Numbered from the stretch's first letter, positions 1 through 9,380 are shown. The stretch: DNA of 50,525 nt from Nitrospirae bacterium MYbin6 (GCA_002753305.1 PEAC01000012.1:1-50525), one strand, 5' to 3'. Numbers and translations: made by a program. Notes: generated by a model not told the origin, from the sequence alone.

Positions 1-42
1 ATATATACGAATATCCTCATAAAACACGTTGATTCAGGACAG

Positions 43-61
43 ATTCCGGACAAGCCGGAAT
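43..61. repeat. Short dispersed palindrome, 7-bp stem
   Basis: ATTCCGG (43-49), loop ACAAG, CCGGAAT (55-61), followed by GAC. The layout ATTC..., loop, ...GAATGAC is the same as in the two palindromes at 19250-19269 and 19325-19344, so it looks like a member of a dispersed intergenic hairpin family. The remaining bases 1-134 show nothing else recognisable. Confidence 0.6.
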
Positions 62-134
62 GACGTGTGAAAATCTCGTTGCATAAAACCCCATTTTTTG
101 ACGCAGACCCTAAACGAACTATTTTAGATGAACC

Positions 135-2105
135 CTATATTGCTATCGTAAACTCGGCCCCATCGTCCGTGTTTTGTACCGTAAGCCTTCCGCCCATGTT
201 ATTTTCTATAATTGTCTTAGACATGTAGAGGCCTATGCCAGTGCCCTTGTCTTCGGGTTTGGTCGTAAAGTATGGGTCGAAAATCCTGTTTATAATATCC
301 TCGGGTATGCCGCCTCCGTTGTCTACGATAGTGATTATTATCTTGACACCTTCCGCGCTTTCGGCATCTTCCATTTTCCCGAGACCTATCTTTATCCCAC
401 CAGGTGAACTCCTCTCAAGCAGCCCTGCCTTGCGGCGCGATACTATAGCATCCCTTGAGTTATTGATAATGTTCAATATCACCTGCTTAAACTCATTCGG
501 GTAACCGGTCGTCAGATATGTCCCTTCGGAGTTTTCCATAGACATCACGACTGAGTCTTTTTTAAATATCCCGTCAAACATGGATACGATTTCAAGGACT
601 GCCTCTTTGACATCGAACTTCAGTTTCACTTTTGAAGGTTTAAGGAAATTTTTGAAGTCGTCGATCGTCTGGGACATAAATCCGACATACTGCATCGTTG
701 ACTGGATTGTGGTTTTCAGGTATTCCCTGTTCATCTCTCCGTGTATGAAGGCGTCGTCAAGGTCCTGGACTATCAGGCTGATGGCGTTCAGGGGCTGCCT
801 CCACTGGTGGGCTATGACACCTATCATCTCTCCCATTGCCGCCATGCGGGACTGTTGAATCAGTAACTGTTCTTTTTTACTATGTTCTGAGACCTCTTTT
901 TGCACAAGCTCCATAAGTTTCTCATTGATGTGCTCAAGTTCGTCCGTTTTAATTTTCAGCGCATTCTCAAGCCGCCTGCGCTCTACCAGCTCAACGAGGA
1001 GTTTCTCGTTTATATCGTTTAGTTCCTGTGTTCGTTCGTTTACCTTATGTTCAAGTTCTACCCGATGTTCTATTAGTTTTTTCTTCATCTTTCTCAGCCT
1101 TAAATTAATCAGCAGTAAAACGACGATAAACATCATGGCTATAATAGAGGAGGCAATTGCCATGTTTACAAATATCTTTTTGTCTAATTCCGCGACTTCG
1201 GAAAGCAGATACACGTTCCAGCCGTTTTCCTGGAGTTTAAGTCTTTCTACAACATATTTGGCCTCGCGCCCTGAGGTCAGAGCAGATGGATTGAGGGTTA
1301 TTAAGGTGGCATCGCCGTGGTGGAGCTCGCTTTTTATCGGCAGCGGCTGGAGGGCAGAGCCTTCGTATTGTTTGTTTTCTCTGATTTCAGACAAAACGCC
1401 TTCAGGAAGTTTACGCATAGTGTAGAACTGAAATGCCTCGTCGTTCGATGTGAAGATGACATCGTTCCCATCTGTGATCAGGAGTTTGCCCATAACCTCC
1501 TTCGTCTTGGGTGTTAACAGGTCGAGGTTATATTTTACTACGACAACCCCGGTTACGACATTGTCTTTTTTTACAGGGGATGATACGTAATATCCCGGGG
1601 CTTTTGAAGTAACCCCGATGGCGACGTATTTATCGGATACACCCTTAACAGCCCTCCTGAAATATGGCCTGAAGGAGTAATTTTTGCCTACAAACGATTC
1701 GGGTGAGTTCCAGTTGCTGGAGGCGATGGCGATGCCGTCTTTATTGAGTACGTATGTGGCCGAGGCCCCGATAGCGTTGTTGAAATGTGAGAGGTAAGTA
1801 TTTACAACCCCGGAGTTAGAGGGGTTAGCGCACAGGTCTTTTATCGGAAAGTTCTCGGACAGGATTAGTGGATAAACCGAATAGCCGTCAATCTTGTTCG
1901 TCAGATAAGTATTGTAGATTTCGAGGTGTTGGCGCGCCTCTTTTTTAAGGTCGTCTATGATCTTATCCTTAGTCCATTGCGCAGTAAACCATAGGCCGAA
2001 AGAAGCCGCAACCATCATGGCGATTGTAAGAAAAAGTAGTTCGACCTTAAACCGTGTCTCACCGGCATCGGGGCGTTCGCCGTTATCCATTATTGAGTAT
2101 AGCAT
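135..2105 (-). CDS. Cache-domain sensor histidine kinase
   Basis: This is a membrane-bound sensor kinase of 656 residues. A first membrane helix lies near residues 22-44. An extracytoplasmic Cache-type sensor follows at about 50-310, with a second helix at about 313-336 and a long coiled coil at 340-415. The HisKA segment carries HQWRQPLN with the phospho-acceptor at H433. The HATPase domain has its N box at 541-552 ([11 protein letters not shown]), G1 at D595-NGGG and G2 at 620-626. No response regulator lies beside it; the nearest regulator, at 3421-3783, belongs to another kinase, so this one is an orphan. It diverges from tsaB. A promoter-like pair reads into the gene with its -10 box inside the first codons, so the second Met (residue 6, at position 2090) may be the true, leaderless start. 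No Shine-Dalgarno precedes either Met. The signal sensed is unknown. Confidence 0.9.
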   Translation of the reverse strand: MLYSIMDNGERPDAGETRFKVELLFLTIAMMVAASFGLWFTAQWTKDKIIDDLKKEARQHLEIYNTYLTNKIDGYSVYPLILSENFPIKDLCANPSNSGVVNTYLSHFNNAIGASATYVLNKDGIAIASSNWNSPESFVGKNYSFRPYFRRAVKGVSDKYVAIGVTSKAPGYYVSSPVKKDNVVTGVVVVKYNLDLLTPKTKEVMGKLLITDGNDVIFTSNDEAFQFYTMRKLPEGVLSEIRENKQYEGSALQPLPIKSELHHGDATLITLNPSALTSGREAKYVVERLKLQENGWNVYLLSEVAELDKKIFVNMAIASSIIAMMFIVVLLLINLRLRKMKKKLIEHRVELEHKVNERTQELNDINEKLLVELVERRRLENALKIKTDELEHINEKLMELVQKEVSEHSKKEQLLIQQSRMAAMGEMIGVIAHQWRQPLNAISLIVQDLDDAFIHGEMNREYLKTTIQSTMQYVGFMSQTIDDFKNFLKPSKVKLKFDVKEAVLEIVSMFDGIFKKDSVVMSMENSEGTYLTTGYPNEFKQVILNIINNSRDAIVSRRKAGLLERSSPGGIKIGLGKMEDAESAEGVKIIITIVDNGGGIPEDIINRIFDPYFTTKPEDKGTGIGLYMSKTIIENNMGGRLTVQNTDDGAEFTIAI

Positions 2106-2125
2106 AAACCATGGGCTGCCGTAAA
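2096..2125 (-). promoter_or_regulatory. Putative promoter for the Cache histidine kinase
   Basis: On the minus strand TTTACG (2125-2120), 18-bp spacer, TATACT (2101-2096). The -10 box overlaps codons 2-4 of the longest reading frame. If it is used, transcription would start close to the Met at 2090. Confidence 0.4.
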
Positions 2126-2158
2126 CTGGTACCGGGCCGTTTTGACCTTACAGGTTCA

Positions 2159-2188
2159 TTGAGGAAATCATTGGATTGTTGCTATAAT
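2159..2188 (+). promoter_or_regulatory. Putative tsaB-rimI promoter
   Basis: TTGAGG (2159-2164), 18-bp spacer, TATAAT (2183-2188). It lies about 75 bp before the tsaB start and points towards it. Confidence 0.55.
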
Positions 2189-2263
2189 GGAAGATGAAAA
2201 CATCGGGCAGCTACGGCAACGCAACGGTCACCATCTGAGATTGTATCGCGGGTTAAGCTGCAT

Positions 2264-2986
2264 ATGAAGATACTCTCAATTGATACGTCGGGCTGGATTT
2301 GCGGGGCTGCCATAGTTGACTCAGCGGCGGGGCTTTTGGCAAGCGCTGCGCTTAACCTTGACGCCGTGAAAAGCTCCCACTCCGTACACCTGATGGCCAT
2401 TATTGAGTTCATATTGAGTAAGTCCGGCTGCGAAATCAGGGATATGGACGCCTTTGCCGCAGTTGTGGGGCCGGGGTCCTTTACCGGGCTTAGAGTGGGG
2501 ATTGCCACAATCAAGGGGCTTTCTTACGCCACGGGCAGGCCCGTGGCGGCGGTTTCGTCGCTTGAGGCACTGGCGTGGAATTTCCCGTTTGCTGCCAGCC
2601 CGGTTTGCGCGATAATCGACGCCCGCCAGGGTGAGGTCTACGCAGCAGTATATCATTGGGCAGACGGCGGCTTTAAGGCAATAGAGGGGCCGACGCTCCT
2701 GAGGATATCCGATTTGTTGGCCTTAGGGGCGCTTAACGAAGGCAGGGTGCTTTTTACCGGCGCCGGGGTGAATCAGTACAAAAACATAATTGACGAAACT
2801 CTGGGCAGTTCTGCCATATTTGCCGAGACAGACAAGGTGCACATATCCCCCTTTGTGGTTGGAACGATTGGATTGAAAGCGGCGGCACGCGGTGAGTATT
2901 CTCCGAATATCAGGCCTGTATATATTAAAATGCCCCTTGCCGTTGAGAGACTCAAAGATGCCCATAGACACAGTAACGATAAGTAA
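2264..2986 (+). CDS. tsaB: tRNA threonylcarbamoyladenosine biosynthesis protein TsaB
   Basis: TsaB is the non-catalytic partner that holds TsaD in the complex making the t6A modification at position 37 of ANN-decoding tRNAs. The 240-residue protein has the ASKHA-fold start MKILSIDTSG, and the family signature GPGSFTGLRVGI at about 69-80. It is of normal length for the family. The start has no clear Shine-Dalgarno. The gene is followed, with a 29-bp overlap, by rimI; the tsaB-rimI pair is very common in bacteria and supports both calls. A TATAAT-type promoter lies upstream. Nothing looks damaged. Confidence 0.93.
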   Translation: MKILSIDTSGWICGAAIVDSAAGLLASAALNLDAVKSSHSVHLMAIIEFILSKSGCEIRDMDAFAAVVGPGSFTGLRVGIATIKGLSYATGRPVAAVSSLEALAWNFPFAASPVCAIIDARQGEVYAAVYHWADGGFKAIEGPTLLRISDLLALGALNEGRVLFTGAGVNQYKNIIDETLGSSAIFAETDKVHISPFVVGTIGLKAAARGEYSPNIRPVYIKMPLAVERLKDAHRHSNDK

Positions 2987-3419
2987 CATGGACAGCTCCG
3001 ATATACCACGGGTTATCGAAATAGAGGATATGTCGTTTACGCACAGGTGGACTTTAACTGCCTATGTAGCTGAGCTATCAAATCCTGGCTCTATCTGTAG
3101 GACTGCTCATCTTGGCGGCATGGTTGTCGGCTTTATTTGTGTCCGCATCATGGTGGACGAGGCGCATATATTGAGGCTTGCCGTAGACCCCGCCCACAGG
3201 CGCGGGCACGTCGGCTCTCTTTTGGTAAGATACATAATCGACGAAGCGCTGAAGGATTTCGATGGTAAAATTATACTTGAGGTGCGTGTATCAAATATAT
3301 CAGCCGCAAGGCTTTATGAGTCGCTGGGGTTTAAGAAATCATACGTGAGACGGTGTTATTACAACGAGCCGGATGAAGATGCCGTTGTTATGGCATACGA
3401 TTTAAGCAGCCGTGCCTGA
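2958..3419 (+). CDS. rimI: Ribosomal-protein alanine N-acetyltransferase RimI (GNAT)
   Basis: A GNAT acetyltransferase of 153 residues. RimI acetylates the N-terminal alanine of ribosomal protein S18 with acetyl-CoA. The acetyl-CoA loop is the segment LAVDPAHRRGHVGSLLV, with the R-x-x-G-x-G/V pattern. The late motif NISAARLYESLGF is typical of RimI. The frame stays open upstream to 2892, but the Met at 2958 gives the normal RimI length and lies in the tail of tsaB, so I chose it. The overlap with tsaB (29 bp) implies co-translation. The gene ends 1 bp before the stop of the convergent response-regulator gene, leaving no room for a terminator between them. Confidence 0.88.
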   Translation: MPIDTVTISNMDSSDIPRVIEIEDMSFTHRWTLTAYVAELSNPGSICRTAHLGGMVVGFICVRIMVDEAHILRLAVDPAHRRGHVGSLLVRYIIDEALKDFDGKIILEVRVSNISAARLYESLGFKKSYVRRCYYNEPDEDAVVMAYDLSSRA

Positions 3420-3420
3420 G

Positions 3421-3783
3421 CTATTTGAGAATCCTCCCGATAGTTTCCATCAGGACGCCGATGCTTATTGGTTTGGCGATGTAATCAGTGAAGCCTTCTT
3501 TGATGAATCTCTCTCTGTCGTCTTCCATAGCGTAAGCGGTCAGGGCCACGACGGGGATGTCTGCAAGCGGCGCGATTGACTTGATTTTCCTGAGGGCGGC
3601 AACACCTCCCATGTGCGGCATATTTATGTCCATGAGGATGAGATCGGGGAGGTTTTTTTCGGCGAGTTCTACGCCATCCGCGCCGTCATAGGCCTCGATT
3701 ATGGTATAGCCCCTGCGCCTGAGGACTTCCCGTATGAATTTCATATTCAGTTCGTTGTCTTCAATCACCAGTATTTTCTTCAC
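3421..3783 (-). CDS. CheY-like single-domain response regulator
   Basis: A stand-alone receiver domain of 120 residues with no output domain. The acidic pair E8/D9 and phospho-acceptor D52 (LILMDINMP), T82 and K104 are all present. This receiver is of the type that usually ends phosphorelays or acts as a diffusible partner, as in DivK and CheY-like proteins. It starts at a GTG with a good GGAGG seven bases upstream, inside the end of the kinase gene at 3761-5386 (23-bp overlap). That kinase is therefore the obvious phosphodonor. What it controls cannot be read from the sequence. Confidence 0.92.
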   Translation of the reverse strand: MKKILVIEDNELNMKFIREVLRRRGYTIIEAYDGADGVELAEKNLPDLILMDINMPHMGGVAALRKIKSIAPLADIPVVALTAYAMEDDRERFIKEGFTDYIAKPISIGVLMETIGRILK

Positions 3784-5386
3784 AATTTGCCTCCGGTTGT
3801 TTAGTTATAGGAATAGTAAACGTAAACGTAGCGCCTTTTGTCCACTGGCTCTCAACGCGTATGGTGCCCCCTTGTACCTCGATGAGTTTCCTGCTCAGGG
3901 CAAGGCCCAGGCCAGTTCCCATGTGTTTTTGTTCATCTGTGGTGTCAAGCTGTTCAAAGTAGGTAAAGAGCCGCGGCAGGTCTTCGGGTTTGATGCCGGG
4001 GCCTGTGTCTTTTACATAGACTTCGGCCCATTGCCTTGAGTCCTGAGAGATTTTAACGGCCCCGACGGTTATCGTTCCGCCTTCGGGTGTGAATTTCACC
4101 GCGTTGCTTATTAAATTAGTAATTACCTGTCCCAGTCTCCTCTCGTCGGCATAGACGGTGTGCAGATCGTCCTGGATTATTTTTACCAGTGTGAGGCCGC
4201 TATTGAGGGCCTTGTCCCTGAACAGGGCTATGGCGCGTTCGATGGATATTGCTATGTCGATATCAGCTAATTTCAGGTCATGTCTGTCGGCCTCGATTTT
4301 GCTGAGGTCGAGGATGTCGCTGATGAGGGAAAGGAGGATGTGTCCACTGTCGAATATATCGTTAATGTATTCCTTTTGGTCTTTTTGCAGCTCCCCCGCC
4401 AGTCCCATGTTGAGCATCTCGGAAAACCCTATTATGGCGTTTAACGGGGTGCGCAGCTCGTGGGACATGTTGGCAAGGAATTGTGACTTTGCCCTGTTGG
4501 CGGATTCGGCCATTTCTTTAGCATCCTTGAGTTGGTCGTTTGCTATCTGGAGTTCTCGTGTCCTGTCTTTTACCATTTCCTCGGCCTTCTTATTCATCTG
4601 GTCAAGCTGGTTCATACGCCTTATGTTTTCCTCAACAGAGAGCTGAAGGGAATGGGCCATGGAGTTGAATTTGTGGCCAAGCTGGCCAATTTCGTCCGAA
4701 CTGCCAGGGTTTATCCTTACGTCGAGATTGCCGTTTTCCATGTCTTTTACCGCCTTAAGAAGTCTCTTAACCGGAAGTACAAGGTTTGACTCCGTAAAAT
4801 AGATCCCCATGACAAAAAACATAACGACTGCTGACAGCAAAATCAGGCGGACCTTATCGTAAACCTGAAACTGCCTTTCAAATCTATTTACGATACCTGC
4901 CACAAGACCGTCTATTTCGTCGGCGTAATCATTAATAATAACGTGCAATTTGTCGATGGAGATTGGTTTGCCGGACTGAATGTTTTTTCCCGTGCCAAGG
5001 AGTTCGGGCTTTACGCGGGTTGTCCATTTGTCTATGAGTTTATCCAAACGCAGGCTAAGGTCTTTGTTTATCATAGGTGCAAGGTACAGCGACTGGTTTC
5101 CTTCTTTGAGGCTGATGAGTATACTCTCGAACTTGTTGATTTCGGATATGTAGAGGTCTTCTCCGAAGGGAAGGGCAGAGTGTGAATGCCTTACTGCTGC
5201 CAATACGGCGAGGTTTTCGATTCTTTGAAGGTGCATCCTTTCAGACCCGGCAAGATTAATCCTTCTGATATCGTTCTCAATTTTCGATGTAAACCAAAAA
5301 GACGCTGTCATAAAGGCCGCGATAATAATAGTGGCGATAAGCCCTACGCAGAAGTACTTCTTCGTTAATGAGTTAAAATAATACAT
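3761..5386 (-). CDS. HAMP-containing sensor histidine kinase with PilJ/NarX-like sensor
   Basis: This 541-residue kinase has a membrane helix at about 12-32, a periplasmic region at 35-178 and a second helix at about 179-198. A HAMP domain (200-252) and coiled coil follow. The HisKA domain is [11 protein letters not shown] with H309, and the HATPase domain has an N box near N424-N428, a G1 box DTGPGI at 460-465 and a G2 box GTGLGLALS at 490-498. Just after the first helix, [14 protein letters not shown] resembles the P-box found in NarX and PilJ-type sensors, so a ligand-binding four-helix bundle is likely (inference). The gene sits 43 bp after dapB on the same strand and overlaps the following receiver gene. 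It may be read through from the dapB operon. The sensed signal is unknown. Confidence 0.9.
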   Translation of the reverse strand: MYYFNSLTKKYFCVGLIATIIIAAFMTASFWFTSKIENDIRRINLAGSERMHLQRIENLAVLAAVRHSHSALPFGEDLYISEINKFESILISLKEGNQSLYLAPMINKDLSLRLDKLIDKWTTRVKPELLGTGKNIQSGKPISIDKLHVIINDYADEIDGLVAGIVNRFERQFQVYDKVRLILLSAVVMFFVMGIYFTESNLVLPVKRLLKAVKDMENGNLDVRINPGSSDEIGQLGHKFNSMAHSLQLSVEENIRRMNQLDQMNKKAEEMVKDRTRELQIANDQLKDAKEMAESANRAKSQFLANMSHELRTPLNAIIGFSEMLNMGLAGELQKDQKEYINDIFDSGHILLSLISDILDLSKIEADRHDLKLADIDIAISIERAIALFRDKALNSGLTLVKIIQDDLHTVYADERRLGQVITNLISNAVKFTPEGGTITVGAVKISQDSRQWAEVYVKDTGPGIKPEDLPRLFTYFEQLDTTDEQKHMGTGLGLALSRKLIEVQGGTIRVESQWTKGATFTFTIPITKQPEANCEENTGD

Positions 5387-5429
5387 CGGCCAAAGGGCTT
5401 ATACAATTGTTCAGAAACTTAGGCATCTT

Positions 5430-6233
5430 CTATCTAAGCCCAAGGACGTCTTGCATATCGTATATACCGGCCGGTTTGCCTTGCAGCCATAGGGCAGCCC
5501 TCAGTGCGCCGCGGGCAAAGGTGTCGCGGCTTGATGCCTTGTGGGTTATCTCTATGCGCTCTCCAAGGCCGCCAAAGAGGACAGTATGCTCACCCACTAT
5601 ATCGCCGGCCCGGATGGTTTGAATGCCGATTTCTTTTTTCTTTCTCTCGCCGATTATTCCACTTCGGCAGAGGACGCTGACCTCGTCGAGCTTTCTTGAC
5701 ATGGCCTCGGCAATAACCTGGGCCATCTTCAGGGCCGTGCCGCTTGGGGCATCTTTCTTCAGACGGTGGTGGGCCTCGACTATCTCTATATCATAGTCGT
5801 CCCCCAGTGCCCTGGCCACGTCGGCCAGCACCTTTAGCAGGAGATTAACCCCGACGGACATATTGGGCGCCAGGACTACGGGGATTTTCTTCCCGTACGA
5901 TACCACCCTGGCCGTCTCTTCGGACGACAGGCCGGTAGTCCCTATGACGATTGCCTTTTTATGGTCGCTGCAGACCCTTAAATTACCGAGCGTAGACTCA
6001 GGGGATGTGAAGTCTACCACTACGTCTGCGCTGTCAAGCGTTTGCGCAATATTGTCCGTTAAGGCAACACCTGTCCTGGCAACACCAGCTACTTCACCAA
6101 AGTCCATTCCTAATGAGATATGCCCGGCTCTCTCAAATGCCCCAACGAGTTTTATAGACGGATGCTCAAGGGCCAAAACCCCTATACGCTGTCCCATCTT
6201 CCCGGCTGCCCCGGCTATTGATATGTTTAACAT
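5430..6233 (-). CDS. dapB: 4-hydroxy-tetrahydrodipicolinate reductase DapB
   Basis: DapB reduces hydroxy-tetrahydrodipicolinate with NAD(P)H in the lysine and meso-diaminopimelate pathway in the cytoplasm. The 267-residue sequence has the dinucleotide-binding loop GAAGKMGQ (8-15) and the GTTG loop (98-101). The active-site block EAHHRLKKDAPSGTA follows, in which H155 and K159 match H159 and K163 of the E. coli enzyme. The length is normal. Its start overlaps the stop of yacG (TAATG), so the two are translationally coupled. dapA and dapF are not in the window; dapB has been recruited into a redox/flavin operon here. Confidence 0.96.
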   Translation of the reverse strand: MLNISIAGAAGKMGQRIGVLALEHPSIKLVGAFERAGHISLGMDFGEVAGVARTGVALTDNIAQTLDSADVVVDFTSPESTLGNLRVCSDHKKAIVIGTTGLSSEETARVVSYGKKIPVVLAPNMSVGVNLLLKVLADVARALGDDYDIEIVEAHHRLKKDAPSGTALKMAQVIAEAMSRKLDEVSVLCRSGIIGERKKKEIGIQTIRAGDIVGEHTVLFGGLGERIEITHKASSRDTFARGALRAALWLQGKPAGIYDMQDVLGLR

Positions 6234-6424
6234 TATGAGTCCTCCAGATCTGTTTTATTATAACTTGTCTCGCTGCTTTTGAATTTATTCTCCGGTATCT
6301 TGTATTGCTCGTCCGCCCATGACGCCAGATCAGATGTCTTACACCTGTCCGAACAAAATGGCCTGTATGGATTCCCATCGTAGGCGGCTTCCCTTGCACA
6401 CTTTGGACATTTCGCAACCTTCAT
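6233..6424 (-). CDS. yacG: DNA gyrase inhibitor YacG-type zinc protein
   Basis: A 63-residue zinc protein. The four ligands are C6, C9, C24 and C28 (KCPKC and FCSDRCK), followed by the typical LASWADEQYKIP segment. In E. coli YacG binds GyrB and blocks DNA binding by gyrase. The acidic tail is short. It overlaps its upstream neighbour by 4 bases (ATGA) and dapB by one base, so all three are one translation unit. Confidence 0.9.
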   Translation of the reverse strand: MKVAKCPKCAREAAYDGNPYRPFCSDRCKTSDLASWADEQYKIPENKFKSSETSYNKTDLEDS

Positions 6425-6939
6425 GGGGTATTTTGTACATTTTGGGACAATTTTTTCAAGTGTGCCATTGCAAAAATAACTGCGAGGCCATTTATTACCC
6501 CTGTCAGCGTGCCGAGAAACAGAATAACCGGCGCTATTATTAAGATAGAACGAAGGTTTTGGATGAATACGGCATAGGCCGCCAGGAGCTGCCCGATATT
6601 ATGAAAAAGCGCCCCGATAAGGCTCAACCCCAGCGCTCCGAATATCCGCACCCGAAGGGCCGCCCACATGGCCGTTACACTAAACAGCCCTCCCACAAGG
6701 CTCATAACAAAGGGCGGCCCTAAGAACGTCCCCGTTACCATCGACCCAATCAGTATGCGTATCAGGGTTATCGTCAGGGCCGCGTTAAAGCCGTAAAGGG
6801 TCAGCGTTATCAGTGTTATAATGTTTGCAAAGCCAAACCTCAGCCAGGGTATGGGGGTGGGGATGAGGCGCTCAAACCCATGCAGGGCTATGGCACAAGC
6901 GGCCAGGAGTGCGAGGCGGTATTTATCACGTTGTTGCAT
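6421..6939 (-). CDS. Gx-type transporter family membrane protein
   Basis: A 172-residue integral membrane protein with about five hydrophobic helices, starting MQQRDKYRLALLAACAIALHG. The motif PTPIPWLRFGFANIITL is typical of the Gx transporter family, often misnamed heptaprenyl diphosphate synthase component I. Proteins of this family are often encoded beside NusG-domain-II proteins, as here. As far as I recall, the pair corresponds to EetA/EetB of extracellular electron transfer loci in Firmicutes. Its own activity is unproven. It is embedded in an overlapping run NusG-II, Gx, YacG, with a 14-bp overlap upstream and a 4-bp overlap downstream. Confidence 0.82.
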   Translation of the reverse strand: MQQRDKYRLALLAACAIALHGFERLIPTPIPWLRFGFANIITLITLTLYGFNAALTITLIRILIGSMVTGTFLGPPFVMSLVGGLFSVTAMWAALRVRIFGALGLSLIGALFHNIGQLLAAYAVFIQNLRSILIIAPVILFLGTLTGVINGLAVIFAMAHLKKLSQNVQNTP

Positions 6940-7303
6940 CTACACCCTTGTTGGGTTTGCTGGAAGTGCCTTCCACCGTGATTACTACCCTCTTGGGCAG
7001 GCATATTATCGCGCCGCTGTCTATCCAGCCCTGTTTAACACATATCCTGCCCGGACAGCCGGACTCTGCCACGCGCACCTTCCCGCCCTTTATCTCTACT
7101 GTGAGGCCGTCTATTGTTATGGCCTTATCTTCAGTTAACGGCAATTTATATAATAGTTTGTTCTTCACTTCTATTCTGATTTGCCCTCCGTGTGGGAGCA
7201 TAAGCGGCACAAGGGCCATCGACACCCCTGTTACGGCAAGTAACAGTACCAGCAGGGCTCTATCCGGCAGGGTTGTCTGGCCAATGAGTTCAGCGATTTT
7301 CAA
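6926..7303 (-). CDS. NusG domain II-containing membrane-anchored protein
   Basis: 125 residues: an N-terminal membrane anchor at about 16-36, then a small beta domain outside the membrane. The block SGCPGRICVKQGWIDSG-AIICLP has three cysteines at C83, C88 and C101, in the arrangement typical of stand-alone NusG-II proteins (not the transcription factor NusG). The start is an unusual TTG at 7303, preceded by GAGAGG with a 5-base gap, and it overlaps the end of apbE by 14 bp. The link with apbE and the Gx protein suggests a role in a flavin-dependent redox system at the cell envelope (inference). Confidence 0.83.
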   Translation of the reverse strand: MKIAELIGQTTLPDRALLVLLLAVTGVSMALVPLMLPHGGQIRIEVKNKLLYKLPLTEDKAITIDGLTVEIKGGKVRVAESGCPGRICVKQGWIDSGAIICLPKRVVITVEGTSSKPNKGVDATT

Positions 7304-8306
7304 GCAGCCCTCTCAGGTTTGCCGAGGTAAATGTAGTGCCGTCCGAAAAGACCAGAAAGGCCATGAGACTGGTTTTTTCGATAAACGCCAGCGCTTTTTC
7401 CCTGCCCATAACGAAGACCGCGGTTGACAGGGCATCTGTCATCACACCCTGGGGGTTTACCACGGTAACGCTCTGAAAATCCCCTGCCGGTTGCCCTGTG
7501 GCCGGGTTTAATATATGGTGGTATCTGATGCCGTCCTCGATAAAAAAGCGTTCATAGTCACCCGATGTCGACACGGCCATGTCCTTGAGTGAAAGTACGG
7601 CAATCAGGTCCTCTGGTGTAGAGCCGCGCGGAGCCCTGATGCCTACGCGCCAGGGGCTGCCGTCGGGCCTTGTCCCCCAGACCCTTATGTCTCCGGCCAT
7701 TGCCGCTATGCCGGCCTTTATCCCGGCCCCTCTGAGAAGATCTACAGTCCTGTCCGCGGCGTAACCCTTAGCTATGCCGCCCAGGTCCAGGAGCATACCC
7801 TTGTCTTTCAGCATTATGGACGTGTCGTTTCCGTTGAACACGATATGTGTATAATTAAGCAGGGGGAGAGTTTTCTTTAATTCAGAACCGGTGGGGCGTT
7901 TCTTGTTTTTGAAGTCCCAGAGTACGGCTGCCGGCCCTATGGCGGGGTCGAATGCCCCGCCTGTCAATTCTGAGACCTCTACGGCCTTTTTTGCCAGTTC
8001 GTATGTGTCCGTTGAGACCTTAATGGCCGCTTGCCCCGCGTTTTTATTTATCGCCGAGACATCGCTTCCCGCGTCGGAAAAACTTAACAGGCGGTCAAGC
8101 CGCCGGAGTTCTTTAAATGCGGCCTCTATGGCCTCGTTGGCCTTTTTTTCGGAGTCCGCAACGACAGTCAGCGTTACCACCGTGTCCATCACAATTTCCG
8201 ATTTCTTATATATATGGGGGGATACACCTGAGACAAGCATGAAAACAATTGTCAGAACAAATACGATGGCCGCGGCAGCCAGGAGCTTTGATGATTTGCC
8301 GTTCAC
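7290..8306 (-). CDS. apbE: FAD:protein FMN transferase ApbE
   Basis: ApbE moves FMN from FAD onto a threonine of target proteins outside the cytoplasmic membrane. The 338-residue protein has an N-terminal membrane/signal helix at about 8-26. Family motifs are DLGGIAKGYAAD, MAGDIRVWG, VSTSGDYERFF, YHHILNPATGQPA and TDALSTAVFVMG, the last with the Mg-binding region. It starts at GTG, nine bases after the tlpA-like gene, and overlaps the NusG-II gene. No target with an obvious flavinylation motif ([S/T]GAT type in an FMN-binding domain) is encoded in this window, so the substrate lies elsewhere. It is intact. Confidence 0.94.
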   Translation of the reverse strand: MNGKSSKLLAAAAIVFVLTIVFMLVSGVSPHIYKKSEIVMDTVVTLTVVADSEKKANEAIEAAFKELRRLDRLLSFSDAGSDVSAINKNAGQAAIKVSTDTYELAKKAVEVSELTGGAFDPAIGPAAVLWDFKNKKRPTGSELKKTLPLLNYTHIVFNGNDTSIMLKDKGMLLDLGGIAKGYAADRTVDLLRGAGIKAGIAAMAGDIRVWGTRPDGSPWRVGIRAPRGSTPEDLIAVLSLKDMAVSTSGDYERFFIEDGIRYHHILNPATGQPAGDFQSVTVVNPQGVMTDALSTAVFVMGREKALAFIEKTSLMAFLVFSDGTTFTSANLRGLLENR

Positions 8307-8315
8307 AGGGGATAA

Positions 8316-8837
8316 TTAAAAAAGTGCCGCGATCTCTTTTTGGATGGTCTCGTCCATCCAGTTGACGCTTCCGAAGTACTTATTTATGACCGTGCCGTCT
8401 TTGCCGATTAAAAAGGTGGTGGGCTGGGCGTTGATTCTGTATTTAGCCTTGGCGACCTTCATGTCTGAGTCCAGAAGCACGGGGAAGGCCAGGTGGTGCC
8501 GGGAAACGAATCTCTCCACCGCGGCCGCGGAGTTGTCCGTCGAGGCGGCAAGCACAACAAGGCCGTTATTTTTATATTTATGGTACAGCATGTTCATCGA
8601 GGGCATTTCCTCTTTGCATGGGGCACACCATGTGGCCCAGAAATTAAGCAGCACGACCTTGCCCCTGTATGATGACAGTGAGATGGTGCCGCCATTGATG
8701 GATTTCAGCGAAAAATCCGGCGCTGCCTGCCCTAAGAGTTCCCCACAGTATACGTGGCACACAGGGAGGAATATGGCCAGGGCGATTAGCATTAATACGC
8801 TTATGTTTTTTATAATCTGGGATTGTAATTTCGGCAT
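8316..8837 (-). CDS. TlpA-like thiol-disulfide oxidoreductase
   Basis: A periplasmic thioredoxin-fold protein of 173 residues. A signal peptide or anchor covers about residues 10-32. The active site is WATWCAPCKEEMP with C71 and C74. Later come DSDMKVAKAKYRINAQPTTF, which includes the cis-Pro, and FLIGKDG, as in TlpA/ResA proteins. It is likely a reductant for disulfides of apo-cytochromes or other exported redox proteins. The place in an operon with apbE and NusG-II genes fits an envelope redox function. It precedes apbE by nine bases. Confidence 0.9.
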   Translation of the reverse strand: MPKLQSQIIKNISVLMLIALAIFLPVCHVYCGELLGQAAPDFSLKSINGGTISLSSYRGKVVLLNFWATWCAPCKEEMPSMNMLYHKYKNNGLVVLAASTDNSAAAVERFVSRHHLAFPVLLDSDMKVAKAKYRINAQPTTFLIGKDGTVINKYFGSVNWMDETIQKEIAALF

Positions 8838-8849
8838 TCTGTTTGGCCC

Positions 8850-9380
8850 TTACTTGAAGAAATCCTGGATTTTCTGAAAAAATGAATGTTGTGCTTTTTC
8901 AGGGTCTTCTTTTTTGAGATCTTTTTTAGTGTCATCCCAGAAGACCAGGCTGCCGGCCTTAAAGCCGGTAACTTTCTCTATGGACGGGTATAAGTTGTGC
9001 ATGACGAACTGTTTAGGCATGTCTATGGGCATATCAATAAAGATGTCTGCCTCAAGGAAGTAGTTCAATGTCTTTGACCCGGCATATGGCATTGACATAA
9101 CGCTGTTAAAGGCCGGCAGGTAGTTCCCAAAACTGTTCCAGTTAATGCGTTTGGCATAGGAGGATACGTCGCTGAGGGCTCCGTCGTCGGGGGTGTCTAT
9201 GATGAAAAGTGTGGAGAAATAAGTGGATTTAGTATGTCCTTCTTTTGGCTTTGAGATCTTGCAAAGCCCCGGCAATGCCCCTTTGGGAAATGTAAAATCA
9301 AAGTAGGCAAGCATCTCCTCCTGATTGAAAGAGTCATAAAACTCCTGCTCAAGGTCGACAATATCGCCGTCTTTGCTCAT
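8850..9380 (-). CDS. Hypothetical protein, first gene of the redox operon
   Basis: I do not recognise this 176-residue protein. It has no signal peptide and no membrane helix. It is rich in aromatic residues (YFDFTFP, NYFLEADIFIDMP) and ends in a charged amphipathic tail. Two in-frame Mets lie at 9386 and 9380; the second sits seven bases after GGTAG and is preferred. It is 12 bp ahead of the tlpA-like gene on the same strand and therefore probably the first gene of the operon that runs to 3421. The sequence looks like a compact cytoplasmic alpha/beta domain, but I cannot name a family. Confidence 0.7.
   Translation of the reverse strand: MSKDGDIVDLEQEFYDSFNQEEMLAYFDFTFPKGALPGLCKISKPKEGHTKSTYFSTLFIIDTPDDGALSDVSSYAKRINWNSFGNYLPAFNSVMSMPYAGSKTLNYFLEADIFIDMPIDMPKQFVMHNLYPSIEKVTGFKAGSLVFWDDTKKDLKKEDPEKAQHSFFQKIQDFFK

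Noticed and set aside
2187..2267. Short frame MEDENIGQL... ending at the tsaB start
   Set aside because: Its ATG overlaps the -10 box of the likely tsaB promoter, so it would not be on that transcript.
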